From NCBI RefSeq assembly GCF_001577835.2, contig NC_029542.1:4036773-4100772 (forward strand): 64,000 nt of DNA, in the 5' to 3' direction. Positions 22,001 to 31,180 of this stretch are shown one piece after another; positions within the stretch are counted from its first letter, which is position 1, and each line of letters opens with the position of its first letter. This stretch comes from Coturnix japonica. Lineage: Eukaryota > Chordata > Aves > Galliformes > Phasianidae. The translations under genes and the position numbers were made by a program. The notes beneath the pieces were generated by a model. That model was not told the DNA's origin and ran no database searches. It saw only the letters and a list, made by a program, of their open reading frames with translations.

Positions 22001-24445
22001 ACCATTCGTACGTCACCATCCGCAGCCGCCTGTCGGCATCGGTGCAGGACATCCTGGCCTCGGTCAGCGAGAAGCTGCAGTACTCGGAGGAGCAGAGCGC
22101 CCGCGACGATGCGCTCATCCTCGTCACCGTGGCCTCATCTGGAGGTGGTTATGGGGCCGGGGGGGATAAAGGGGGTGTAGGGTTATGGGGCCGGGGGTGT
22201 AGGGTGAGCGTGGACCCCCCCCCTGCTGTGCTGACCCCCCCCTGCTGTGCTCTGCGTGCAGAGAAAGCCGTGCTGCAGCCCAGCGAGGAGTGCGTCTTCA
22301 CCACGCTGGGCATCAACAGCCACCTCTTCGCCTGCACCCGCGAGACCTTCGAGTCTCTGGTGAGCACCGGGGGGTCGGTGGGGCTGCACTGTGACCCCCA
22401 GCCCCCCCCCGTTACCCCCAGCCCCATTTCAGGTCCCGCTCCCGGAGGAGATTCAGGTGGTGCCTGGAGACAGCGAGATCCACCGCGTGGAGCCCGAGGA
22501 CATCGCCAACCACCTCACTGCCTTCCATTGGGAGCTCTTCCGCTGCATCCACGAGGTGGGGGGGGGCGCGGGTACCTCCCCCAGGGCTGCCCCATAGCGG
22601 GGTCACCGCCGTGCCCCCCCCCCCCCATTGACATCACAGCCTCCCCCCGCAGCTGGAGTTTGTGGATTACGTCTTCCATGGGGAGCGCGGGCGGCGTGAG
22701 ACGGCCAACCTGGAGCTGCTGCTGCAGCGCTGCAGTGAGGTGCAGCACTGGGTGGGCACGGAGCTGCTGCTCTGCGAGTCGCTGGGACGGCGAGCGCATC
22801 TGCTGAAGAAGCTCATTAAAATCGCTGCCATGTGAGTGTGGGGCTGGGGGGGCAGCGGGGGGCACAGGGGGGTGCTGGGCTGACCCACCGCCCCCAGATG
22901 CAAGCAGAACCAGGACATGCTCTCCTTCTACGCCATCATCATTGGGCTCAACAACGCCGCCATCAGCCGCCTGCGGCTCACCTGGGAGGTGAGGGGCTGC
23001 ATGGGACCCCCCCCGGCCCCTGTCCCCCCCCCCTCATGCTCACAGCCCCCCATGAGCTGCTCTGGTTCTTGTTCTCCTGCAGAAACTCCCAGGGAAATTC
23101 AAGAACTTGTTTCGGAAATTTGAGAATCTGACGGTGAGGGGGAGTGGGCGGGGGGGGTTTGGGGCACCCATGGGGGGTCTGGGGCACCAGTAGGGGGCTT
23201 TGGGGCACCTATGGGGGCTCTGCTTGTAATGGAGGGGGCTGGGGGATGCCTGTAGCATCATGGTGCTCTGTGGGCTGTTCTGGAGGCAGCAGCTGGGGCT
23301 GCTCCTGGTCTGTCTGCTCTCTGTGCATGGCTGGTTGCTGGACCCCTGACCCCCCCATCGTTCCCCCCCCCTCCCCAGGACCCCTGCAGGAACCACAAGA
23401 CCTACCGGGAGGTGCTGGCTAAGATGAAGCCCCCCCTCATCCCCTTCATTCCGCTCATCCTCAAAGGTGAGGTGGGGGATATGGGGGGATATGGGGGGGG
23501 GAGGGTCCTGCTGCTCCCCATGGGGACCCCCCTGACTTCCTCATCTCCCCCAGATCTGACCTTCCTGCACGAAGGCAGCAAAACCCTCCTGGATGGGCTG
23601 GTCAATGTGGAGAAGCTGGTGGGTGCTGTGCCTGGGGTTGGGGGGGGGGCACAATAGGGATCTGGGGGCCCTGGGGGGTCTGTAACAACATCCCAGGGGT
23701 GGTTGGGGGGGGTTGCAGGGTTCTGGGGGGTCTGATGGTGCTGCTGTGTGTCCCAGCACTGCATCGCCGAGAAGGTGAGGACCATCCGCAAGTACCGGAG
23801 CCGCCCGCTGTGTGAGTGGGGGCACAGCCCTGGCCCTATAACTGAAAGGGGGATTGGGTGGGTATGGAGCTGTGGGGTGGGGATGGGGATACGGGGTGTG
23901 GGATAGGGATGGGGTTGTGGGATGGGGCTGTAGGATGGGGATGTGGGGTGGGGATGGGACTGTAGAATGGGGATGGGGTTGTGGGGTGGGGATGGGGATG
24001 TGGGATGGGGCTGTGGGATGGATGAGGATGGGGCTGTGGGAGGGGATATGGCTGTGGGGTGGGGATGGGGCTGTAGAATGGGGATGGGGATGTGGGATGT
24101 GGGATAGGGATGGGGCTGTAGGATGGGGCTGTGGGATCCAGGCTGGGGTAGGGATGCAGGATGGAGATCCAGGATGGCAGTGTGGGGTAGTGGGTGGGTT
24201 CCAGGATCCTGCAGGATGTGGGGGTGGGATCCCGGCTGGTCTCAGGGCTGCAGCCATGGGATGCCACCATCATCCCCCCCATTGCAGTTGTATCTCACTC
24301 TCCCCCTGCCCCCCCTCAAGGCCTGGACCTGGACCCTTCCCCCAGCCAGCTGCAGACCAAGGCCTACGTGCGGCAGCTGCAGGTGATCGACAACCAGAAC
24401 CTGCTGTTCGAACTGTCCTTCAAGCTGGAGCCGGGCGGGCAGTGA
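19099..24445 (+). CDS. RAPGEFL1: Rap guanine nucleotide exchange factor-like 1
   Basis: Member of the RapGEF/CDC25-domain family; a role in Rap signalling is assumed from homology. Exons: 19099-19467, 20617-20695, 20977-21127, 21197-21294, 21726-21838, 21977-22144, 22262-22359, 22433-22555, 22653-22831, 22898-22988, 23083-23133, 23379-23466, 23554-23618, 23757-23811, 24321-24445. Exons 2-15 join in phase. Recognisable blocks in order: [16 protein letters not shown] (REM-like region), [35 protein letters not shown] (ubiquitin-like/RA region), [106 protein letters not shown] (CDC25 catalytic-type domain). Start [10 protein letters not shown] parallels human MKPLEKFLKK. Exon 1 is odd: human-like segments fall in different frames (start in one, [14 protein letters not shown] in a second, [12 protein letters not shown] back in the first, then the second again at the donor), next to C and G runs; most likely homopolymer-length errors. 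Intron 2 is U12-type (separate entry). Confidence 0.92.
19468..19573 (+). repeat. TATATGGGG tandem repeat at the start of RAPGEFL1 intron 1
   Basis: Units of the form GGTATATGGG, drifting to GGTGTATGGG, repeat about ten times immediately after the exon 1 donor; the donor gtatatgg is itself part of the first unit. The array is G-rich on the sense strand. Confidence 0.85.
19574..20616 (+). other. RAPGEFL1: Remainder of RAPGEFL1 intron 1
   Basis: CpG-rich intronic sequence without a recognised exon or element. Long open frames on both strands reflect GC composition and do not match any protein I know. Confidence 0.6.
20696..20976 (+). other. RAPGEFL1: U12-type AT-AC intron (RAPGEFL1 intron 2)
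   Basis: No GT-AG pair joins exon 2 (ending LHQ) to exon 3 (starting FVLAG). The boundary instead starts ATATCCTC and ends CCAC, the minor-spliceosome AT-AC class. A near-perfect U12 branch site, TCCTTAAC, lies at 20961-20968, so the branch A is about 10 bases from the 3' splice site, within the usual U12 range. Splicing CA|C makes LHQHFVLAG, matching human LHQYFVRAG in phase. The intron body carries a GGGTATAGAG tandem repeat. Confidence 0.88.
20863..20936 (+). repeat. GGGTATAGAG tandem repeat inside the U12 intron
   Basis: About seven to eight near-perfect 10-bp units with minor drift (ggtatagaag, ggtacagag) lie 25-100 bp upstream of the U12 branch site. Confidence 0.88.
23837..24175 (+). 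repeat. GGATGGGGATGTGG minisatellite in RAPGEFL1 intron 14
   Basis: A G-rich array of degenerate units built from GGGATGGGGATGTGGG and GGGATGGGGCTGTAGGAT fills most of the intron between coding exons 14 and 15. Unit length varies between about 14 and 30 bp. The sense strand is G-rich. Confidence 0.82.
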
Positions 24446-24617
24446 GCGGCGCCGTCCTGCACTCTGCACTTTGTCCGGGGGTCCCAGCCCCCAGTTTTTT
24501 GTATGTCTCCCCCCCCCCATCGCAGCCCCCAACTGGGACCCCCCAGAATGTGTCTATTTTGTACCAAATGCGTCGGAATCGTACGGTTATTTTTTAAGAA
24601 AAAGGAGGAAAAAAGGG

Positions 24618-24623
24618 ATTAAA
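24618..24623 (+). terminator. RAPGEFL1: RAPGEFL1 poly(A) signal ATTAAA
   Basis: ATTAAA in an A-rich stretch about 175 bp after the stop. It is the most plausible 3'-end signal before the next promoter region. Confidence 0.6.
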
Positions 24624-24689
24624 AAAAACCCAAACAAACAACAAACGAAGAGTCTGAGCGCCGGTAATCTGCGGGGTGACGGCGTGATG

Positions 24690-25131
24690 AGACGTCACGT
24701 TGCTGGTAGTGACGTCATGTTGCCGGCGGTGACGTCACGGGTGACGCAAGATCGGAAGACGAGCTCCCCAAGATGGCCGCTGGGGGGCGCTGTGACCTCC
24801 CCAACATGTCGGCCGCGGCGGACCACGTGATCTTCTCAAAATGGCCGCCGGATTAGAGCCGGGAGACCTTCCCAAGATGGCGGTCATCGGGCCGTGTCTG
24901 CAGGTTCTATGGGGCGGCTCGTAGCGTTGATCTCATCCTCCTCGGTTGCTTCTCACTCTCTTTTATCCCCATACGCCCCCATGACCCCATAACTCCCGGC
25001 ATTTCATTGGCCCCGAGGCACAGCGCCCTTCCCAAAATGTCCGCCCGGTCTCTCCAACATGGCGCCCCGCTCCGCCCACTTCCGCATCGCGGCCGCGCAG
25101 GCGCAGTCGTGGAGCGGCGGGCGCCATTTTG
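24690..25131 (+). promoter_or_regulatory. WIPF2: WIPF2 promoter: CREs and a degenerate array of YY1-like motifs
   Basis: Two perfect TGACGTCA CREs lie at 24710-24717 and 24730-24737, plus GACGTCAC at 24691. They are followed by repeated matches to the YY1-type core AANATGGCNGC: 24770 (AAGATGGCCGC), 24803 (AACATGTCGGC), 24838 (AAAATGGCCGCC), 24874 (AAGATGGCGG), 25034 (AAAATGTCCGCC), 25056 (AACATGGCGCC) and, inverted, 25120 (GGCGCCATTTTG). A CACGTG lies at 24824-24829. Several copies share the flank CTCCCCAA or CTTCCCAA, suggesting a decayed repeat unit. It precedes the presumed noncoding first exon of WIPF2. Confidence 0.7.
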
Positions 25132-25193
25132 TTACGGGGCGGCTGGAGGCGGAGGGCGCCGCTGGGCCGCGTTTCCGGGTGCGGCGGGAGGAG
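25080..25193 (+). other. WIPF2: Presumed noncoding exon 1 of WIPF2
   Basis: CpG-rich leader-like sequence containing GGCGCCATTTTG ends at a strong donor (ggaggag/gtgagg). WIPF2 coding starts in an exon whose acceptor lies at 31128, so an upstream noncoding exon is required and this is the best candidate. The 5' boundary is a guess. Confidence 0.5.
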
Positions 25194-25204
25194 GTGAGGA
25201 ATGG

Positions 25205-25248
25205 AACGGGACGGGACGGGACGGGACGGGACGGGACGGGACGGGACT
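25205..25248 (+). repeat. GGGAC pentanucleotide repeat
   Basis: About nine uninterrupted ACGGG/GGGAC units lie just inside WIPF2 intron 1, 12 bp after the exon 1 donor. Confidence 0.92.
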
Positions 25249-25399
25249 GAGGGGTCTGCGGGACGGGGAGGACGAGCCGAGCGGTGTGATGCTGGGCCCG
25301 AGTTGGGTAACGGAGCAGGGTCGGGGAGCAGCCGGCAGGGCCTGGGCGGGGGGTGCGGCCTACATGGAGGGCCCGACCGCCCTGCAGCGACCTCAGCCG

Positions 25400-25400
<1 letters not shown>

Positions 25401-25437
<37 letters not shown>

Positions 25438-25475
25438 GGATGGGGTGGTACATGTGTGTGTGTGTGTGTGTGTGT
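25401..25475 (+). repeat. Double (GT)n block around GCAGGGATGGGGTGGTAC
   Basis: Two (GT)n runs (25401-25434 and about 25453-25475) flank an 18-bp core. The same core with the same GT flanks occurs near 48895-48945, and its last ten bases occur inverted beside a (GT)n at 4983-4992. Confidence 0.85.
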
Positions 25476-28400
25476 CTCAGAGCCCGGTGCTGCCGGTGGG
25501 CTGTTCGCCGCTGTCCCGGTGCCGTCCCGTCCCGGTGTTTCCCCTCCCTGAGCCCCCGTCGCTGCCGTCCCGCTCTGTCGGATGCCGGTGTCCCCTCACA
25601 CCCCGTTATACCGAACGTTTGGGGCCCGCTGGTAACACACGGGGAGCTGCGAGCTGCCCCCGCCCCGCAGCTGACACCGACCGGGTACAGCGGGTACAGC
25701 CGGTGTTATGTTCCCTGTGCCGGCTGCAGGCCCAGCTTTTGCATGGCAGTCGTTTCCATGCATTGCAGCACAGCGCTGCCCCTCACAGGTTTGCTCTGAG
25801 AGGTGCCGCTGTCCCATGGCAGCCCTGCTTCACCTTTGGCATTGTTGGCTTTGTGCACTGCCGGCCTGTGCTGCCCCGGCCTGCCCTGCGCTCTGCTCTG
25901 GGTGTTGCTGCTGTTGGCCACAAAGGAGCTGAGCCGGCCTGTCTGGCTCCTGGGCTGGGATGTGCAGTGCAGGGCGCGCTGCAGGATCACGTGCTGCATC
26001 CACAGCTCGGCTGCTGGGCTGGTTCGTGTTTGATGAGCACCTTCCATCCCTGAGATGTTCCAGCTCCACGGAGCCTCTGGGTGCAGTTCCCTCTTTGCAC
26101 CTTGGCTGAGCACAGTGGCTGTGGGAAGGGGCTGCTTCCCAGCACCAGAGCCACCCCCCTGGCCCCATAGGAATGCGAGCACGCAGCCTGCTTTCCCATG
26201 GCTGCCAGCACAGACCCCTCTTTGTGCCGGGCAGGGCGAGGGCGGGCTTGGCTCCATCCCTCTGTGCTGTCGTTGTGCCAAGCCCAGCGCCACCGTGAGC
26301 GTGTGCTGGGATGTCAGCATGGCTGACTGGCACCATTCTGCCACCTTCACCCCCTGCTCTGCTGCTTCTGCAGCGTGTGAGACCTGAATTCATTCCTCCA
26401 GCTGTAAGTAGGTGTGTGGCTCCTCGCCAGCCGGCGCTGCGGTGTGTGAGGCTGCAGAGTTTGTGGCCTCTGTAGCTGCAGGACGTCAGGCCCTGAATTA
26501 CAAGCTGCCGTGCAGGAGCACAGCCAGGCTGTGGGGCTTTCTGCCCTTGCAGAGCCGGGTCTGGGCGCGTTACCTCGGTGTGACGCAGGCTGCCCCGCTC
26601 TGCTGGTGCCAGGGCGCGTTCCAGGTCAGGGCTCGCTGCCCGCTTTGCTTTGCTTTAAAGTGCTGTCGTGGAGGCGCTCTGGTCCTTGTCTGACCTACTT
26701 ACTTACATCTGGCTGCTTGGAAGGAAGGCAGATTTGCTCTGCCAAAGAAGTAGCTTTCTGCTGGGAAGCAAAGGTGGGAGGAGGGAGCGGAGGGGGGGGA
26801 GGGAGGGAAGTGCCCTCAGAGCGAGGGGCCGAGCGTGTTGGGTTTCTGCTGTCTCTGCCAGGGCAGTGCTGGAATGAGCACAGCTCCTGTCTCACTGCTT
26901 GCTCCAGTGTTACCGGCTTGGCTTGAATGTGCATTGGTCTTTTCCTGAGCTGGATCAGTAGCCCGTGGGCATCGCAGTGCTGAGAGCAAAGACTCCTAAG
27001 CCCTGCAGCTCTGTGCCCTCTGCAGCACCGTGCTCAGCTGCTGTTTCTCTGTGCTGCTTCCCACGGCCCCTTCCTGTTCCTCTTTGCTTCCTTTCTCCCA
27101 AGCATGTTGTCAGGAGATCTGGAGATACCTGCAGCACCGGCCGGACCAGCCAGGGACGTGGCACCTGGGCAGAGATGTTTGTGTGGTGAGGAGTGACGCT
27201 GCGGAGGCTCGTGCTCCACTTTGCTTTCCCACTGTGAGTTGAACTGACAGCTGTGGGCTGCTCAGGAGCCACACAGACCCTGAGCTGTGGGGCAGCTCCA
27301 TGCTCAGCAGCAGTGCTGGCACGCAGGGACCGTGCAGCCTTGTCCTCAGAGCCTCTGTCTGTCACCTCGCATTAGTAGGTCACGTCTCAGAGCGAGCCCT
27401 CTTTCCCCTCTGTGCTGGCCATGAGCTCACAGTGTGTTCTTGGCACCTGCTGACCTGGCAGTGCAGGGCACTCACTGACAGCGCTTGGCTCCCCATGCAG
27501 CCCGTCCCACCCAGTGATCCCAGCGCTGTTTCCCCAGCGGGCACAGCAGCTGCTGTCAGTGTCAGCTCAGGGTGTTGAGCTGGAGCTGCTGCCACATGAT
27601 GCCACCAGGGCTGTTCTGCACCGAGCTGCACACAGTGAGGGTGGGGAAGGCCGCGGGTTCAGTCGGTTTCCCTTTGCTGGTGCTGCTTCACCTGCAGCCT
27701 GGCTGAGCCTGCAGGCGGGCAGCGATGCTTTGCTGCAGCATGTAGCAGCCGACGTGTCTGGCACATGAATTGTTGCATGGGGACGGCTGGGCCCCTCTGC
27801 TCCCATCCTGCTGGAGCCTCGTGTTGTCCTCGAGCAGCCCCAGTTGCTCCGGTCTCGATGTGGGAAGGTGCGTGTTTGGCAGCTGCTACAAAGCGCTTCT
27901 GTCCGTCCTGCAGCACATTGTTCTCCGTGGGACGTGGCTGCGCTGCTCATTATTCCCAGCCACGAGTCGCCCTCGGGAAGTCCTCGCGTCTCCCTCTGCT
28001 TCCTCCTGCTGGAGCCATTGGATGGTGGTGGGAGCACAGGAGGGCTGAGCTGTGCTGTCCGGCCCTGCCTGTGCCACCTTTCCCTCCCCGCCTTCCTCTC
28101 CAGAGCTGGCATCCACAACGGAGCAGCAGGGAAGTGTGCCGGCCCCATGGGAAGGGCCCTTCCTGCTCCATCCTTTGCCGCAGCCTAATGGCAGGACGTG
28201 AGTCCTCCCGCTGATTAAACGTTTCCTCTGCCAAATGAACCGAGCTCCGTGCAGAGCTGTGAGGGATCGGGCTGTGCTGGTGGAGGCTGCAGCCGCACAA
28301 GGTGCTGCAGAGCTGATCCTTGGGGCGTGGGGATCTTCTTGTTGGGGGTTTTAAGAAGGCGCTGTCAGTGACCGTGGGTTGTGAATAATTCACAGTGAGA

Positions 28401-31128
28401 GTCTGAGTCCCGCGGGGTCGGAGCGTGGCTGGCTGCACACAGAGATGCTCCTGCTCTCCCAGCCGCTCCAAATCGAGGTGGCAGCTCTCGCTCTGAAAGC
28501 ACGCTGATACCATTTTAAAAGCCTCAGTGACCTTAAATGCTGTGATGGCTGTCTTTTGGGATACATTATTTATGGCGCACCTTCGGGGCTGTCCAAACCC
28601 TCGCTCAGAATGGGCTGAAATGTCAGGGCCTGGGCCTGGGAGGGCTGTGCTCAGGGTGAGGAGGTTGGGATGGGAAGGGAGGACAGGAAAAGGAGCGGGG
28701 CGGGGGCGGCGGGCAGGGAGCGACCGGGGCCAGGCTGGGAAGGCCTCCCCGAACCGGTGCAGCTGCATTCTGCAGCCGACATCAGAGGGCTGGAAATTCC
28801 TCTTGATCTGCAGTTCAAAGCCGCTGCCTCCCTGAGGATGGAGCTGCTTCATCTCGGCTTTGCAAATACAGGCTGGAGCAGCGTGGCTGTGAAACACAGA
28901 CCTGCTGCAGTGCCCAGATCCCCTGGAAAGCTCGGAAACGGCGGCTGAAGGTCACGGCTAAAAACAGCCCCGAGCCCAACGTGAGGAGCGGGCACAGTGC
29001 AGGGCTGCTGTCAGGGCACGGTGCTTCCCCTTGGCACAGAGCGCCCTGCAAAATGCCTGTAAACACAGCTCAGCTCCTGCGACCTGATGGGAGGGAGCGC
29101 CGGGCTTTGGTGGCACCTTGAGCCCCAAACACAGCCTGGGGGGGGGGGGTTGTGGCAGCAGAGCTGCTCCCTGCTGTGTGCTGAGCATTGCTCTGCAGGG
29201 CTGTCATGGCTGCAGGGAGCTGCTCCGGAGCGATGGCTTTTCACACCTCTCCTTCCTCCCGATGTTCCCACAGCTCCGTGGTTCTTGTTTGTATCTTGAA
29301 GGAGAGCCGAGGTGCCAGCCCGCCCCTCCTGCCTGCGAGACCGCTTTGATCTCACGCTGCCTTTCACGCTGCCCTGATTCACGTCTTCCAAATCACTTTC
29401 GCTGCTGCTGCGGCATATGGAGCTCAGCAGAGCTCAGGGGAAGGAGCTGCGGTGCTGAGGAACAAAGGGGAGAAATGCAGAGCAGCCGCTGTCTGAGCGG
29501 CATTGTTTCAAAGCACCCAGTTTCCCTAAGTCCTATGTGAGACATCAAGGGGTGGTGAGCAGCACCGGGAGAGCCCTGTGGGGTTTTTTCACCCTTGGAG
29601 GCTGTAGCTCGTGTCTCCCTGTCTTTATCAGCCTGTCTGTCCTCAGGAGCATTAAGGACGTGGGCTTTGTTAGAGACAGATAGCAATCACAATCACCCGG
29701 TGTTTCTCATGGTTTGAAGTGGTGGGTGCTGCCATGTGCAGTGTTGGGTGCCTCTGGATTTCTGTTTCTCAATGTGACCTTCTGCTGATCCAGGGCTGCG
29801 TGCTGCGATGAAATGACCCGTTTCTGGGGAATTTGGCTCCGCTTTATCCTCAAGCTGCTTTAGCTTAAACTCCTCGCACTTCTAGGTCAGAGCCTTCATC
29901 TGGATGCGGCGTTCAGCAAGGCAGCAGCTCAGGGCCATGTGAGATAAGGCAGAGTGACTCATGGTTTTCTTTGTAGAGATGCCCCTCTGCTCAGCTGTGA
30001 CCTCAGGAGGTGACACTGCTCTGGGACTTTCCCTGTCCTCTCCACCCATGCAGGCAGATGGGCTGTGCATGGCTGTGCTCCCCCTGCAGCATCCCTCTGT
30101 CTGGTGTGACTCCAACTCAGGTTGAGGTGTGCACACCCTGGTGTGAGAGGTGAGGGCTGGAGCCGCAGGCTGGCTGCTGCTTCCCTCTGAATCCTGCTAT
30201 TTTCTTGCAAGGCAGTTGAGGAGCTTCTCACCCAGCAGAAGGGCTGCTTTTAATTGCAGGTGATTTATGTACTTGTTTTCTCACGCTGCAGAGTGCTGGC
30301 GGTTGGCTGGAGGGCAGAAGGAGCTGCTGGCATTGCCTTGGTGCTGCAGGGATGTGTCCCCGTGCTCTGCAATGATATGGAGCGTGGATGTGGCCTGAAG
30401 ATGGACCCGATCGTGTGCTGCAGCAGCAGTAAATTGTAGTTTATTGTAGAAGGTGAGAAGGGGTCTGTAAAAGAAATAACATTTGTGTAAATGTGGTGAT
30501 GGCTGCTCTGCTCTCATGGCCTGGGGATATGGGATCAGGAGGCAAAAGGTGCGGGTGCAGACCCACTGTGCTCCTGCTTGGTGCTGGTGTTGTGGGTTTC
30601 CCTGAGGCAGAAGCTGCTGCTCTGGGGAGGGACACCTGGACGTCCCAGGGTGCACACGGGCCTCCCATCACTGCATTCCTATTCCCTGAGCTGCCGGGGT
30701 GGCACAACCCGTGGTGCTGCTGTCAGAGGCACGAGCCCGACCCGCACCTCCTGCTGATTCAGGCTCCTTCCTGTCCCCACTCTGAGTCCAACCTGGACTA
30801 TGAGCTGCACTGCTGAGAGCAGCCCGGGCTGAGCTGTGGAGGGGATGGCAGCGTTTGGGGATCAGGTGGGTTGCAATGTAATGAGATCTGTGCTGGGAAT
30901 GCTTGTGTGGCTGCTGGCTCACGCAGACACCTTTGAGGACGTCTGTGGGGTTGGTACGGTGGAGTTGGACATGGTGTATTTGCTGTCACCTGAGCATGGG
31001 ACAGCAGCAGTGGGTTGGGAATGTGGTGGGGCAGGAGCCCTGGGGCCTCTGTGTGGCTGTAGCCCCAGGTGGAAGGTGTTTCTCCTCTTCTTTCCCCTCA
31101 GTCCTGACTGCTTCTTCCCTTACCACAG
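25476..31128 (+). other. WIPF2: WIPF2 intron 1, body
   Basis: About 5.7 kb with no coding exon, RNA gene or interspersed repeat that I can recognise. Open frames here have no family resemblance and no supported splice structure. A more AT-rich portion lies around 28370-28600 and 29640-29900. Confidence 0.6.
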
Positions 31129-31130
31129 GA

Positions 31131-31160
31131 ATGAATGACCAGGCTCATCCCCAGCACTGA
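31131..31160 (+). other. Short upstream ORF in the WIPF2 leader
   Basis: In the exon that begins at 31129, ATG at 31131 opens nine codons and a stop, ending 20 bases before the WIPF2 ATG at 31181. A second ATG at 31135 opens a different frame that runs past the main start. Both have weak initiation contexts. They could damp WIPF2 translation; this is inference. Confidence 0.45.
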
Positions 31161-31180
31161 GCAGCCGCAGCCGGCCCACC

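Noticed and set aside
25194-31128. Separate gene hidden in WIPF2 intron 1
   Set aside because: No open frame there shows a recognisable domain or a supported splice pattern; the interval is best read as intron.
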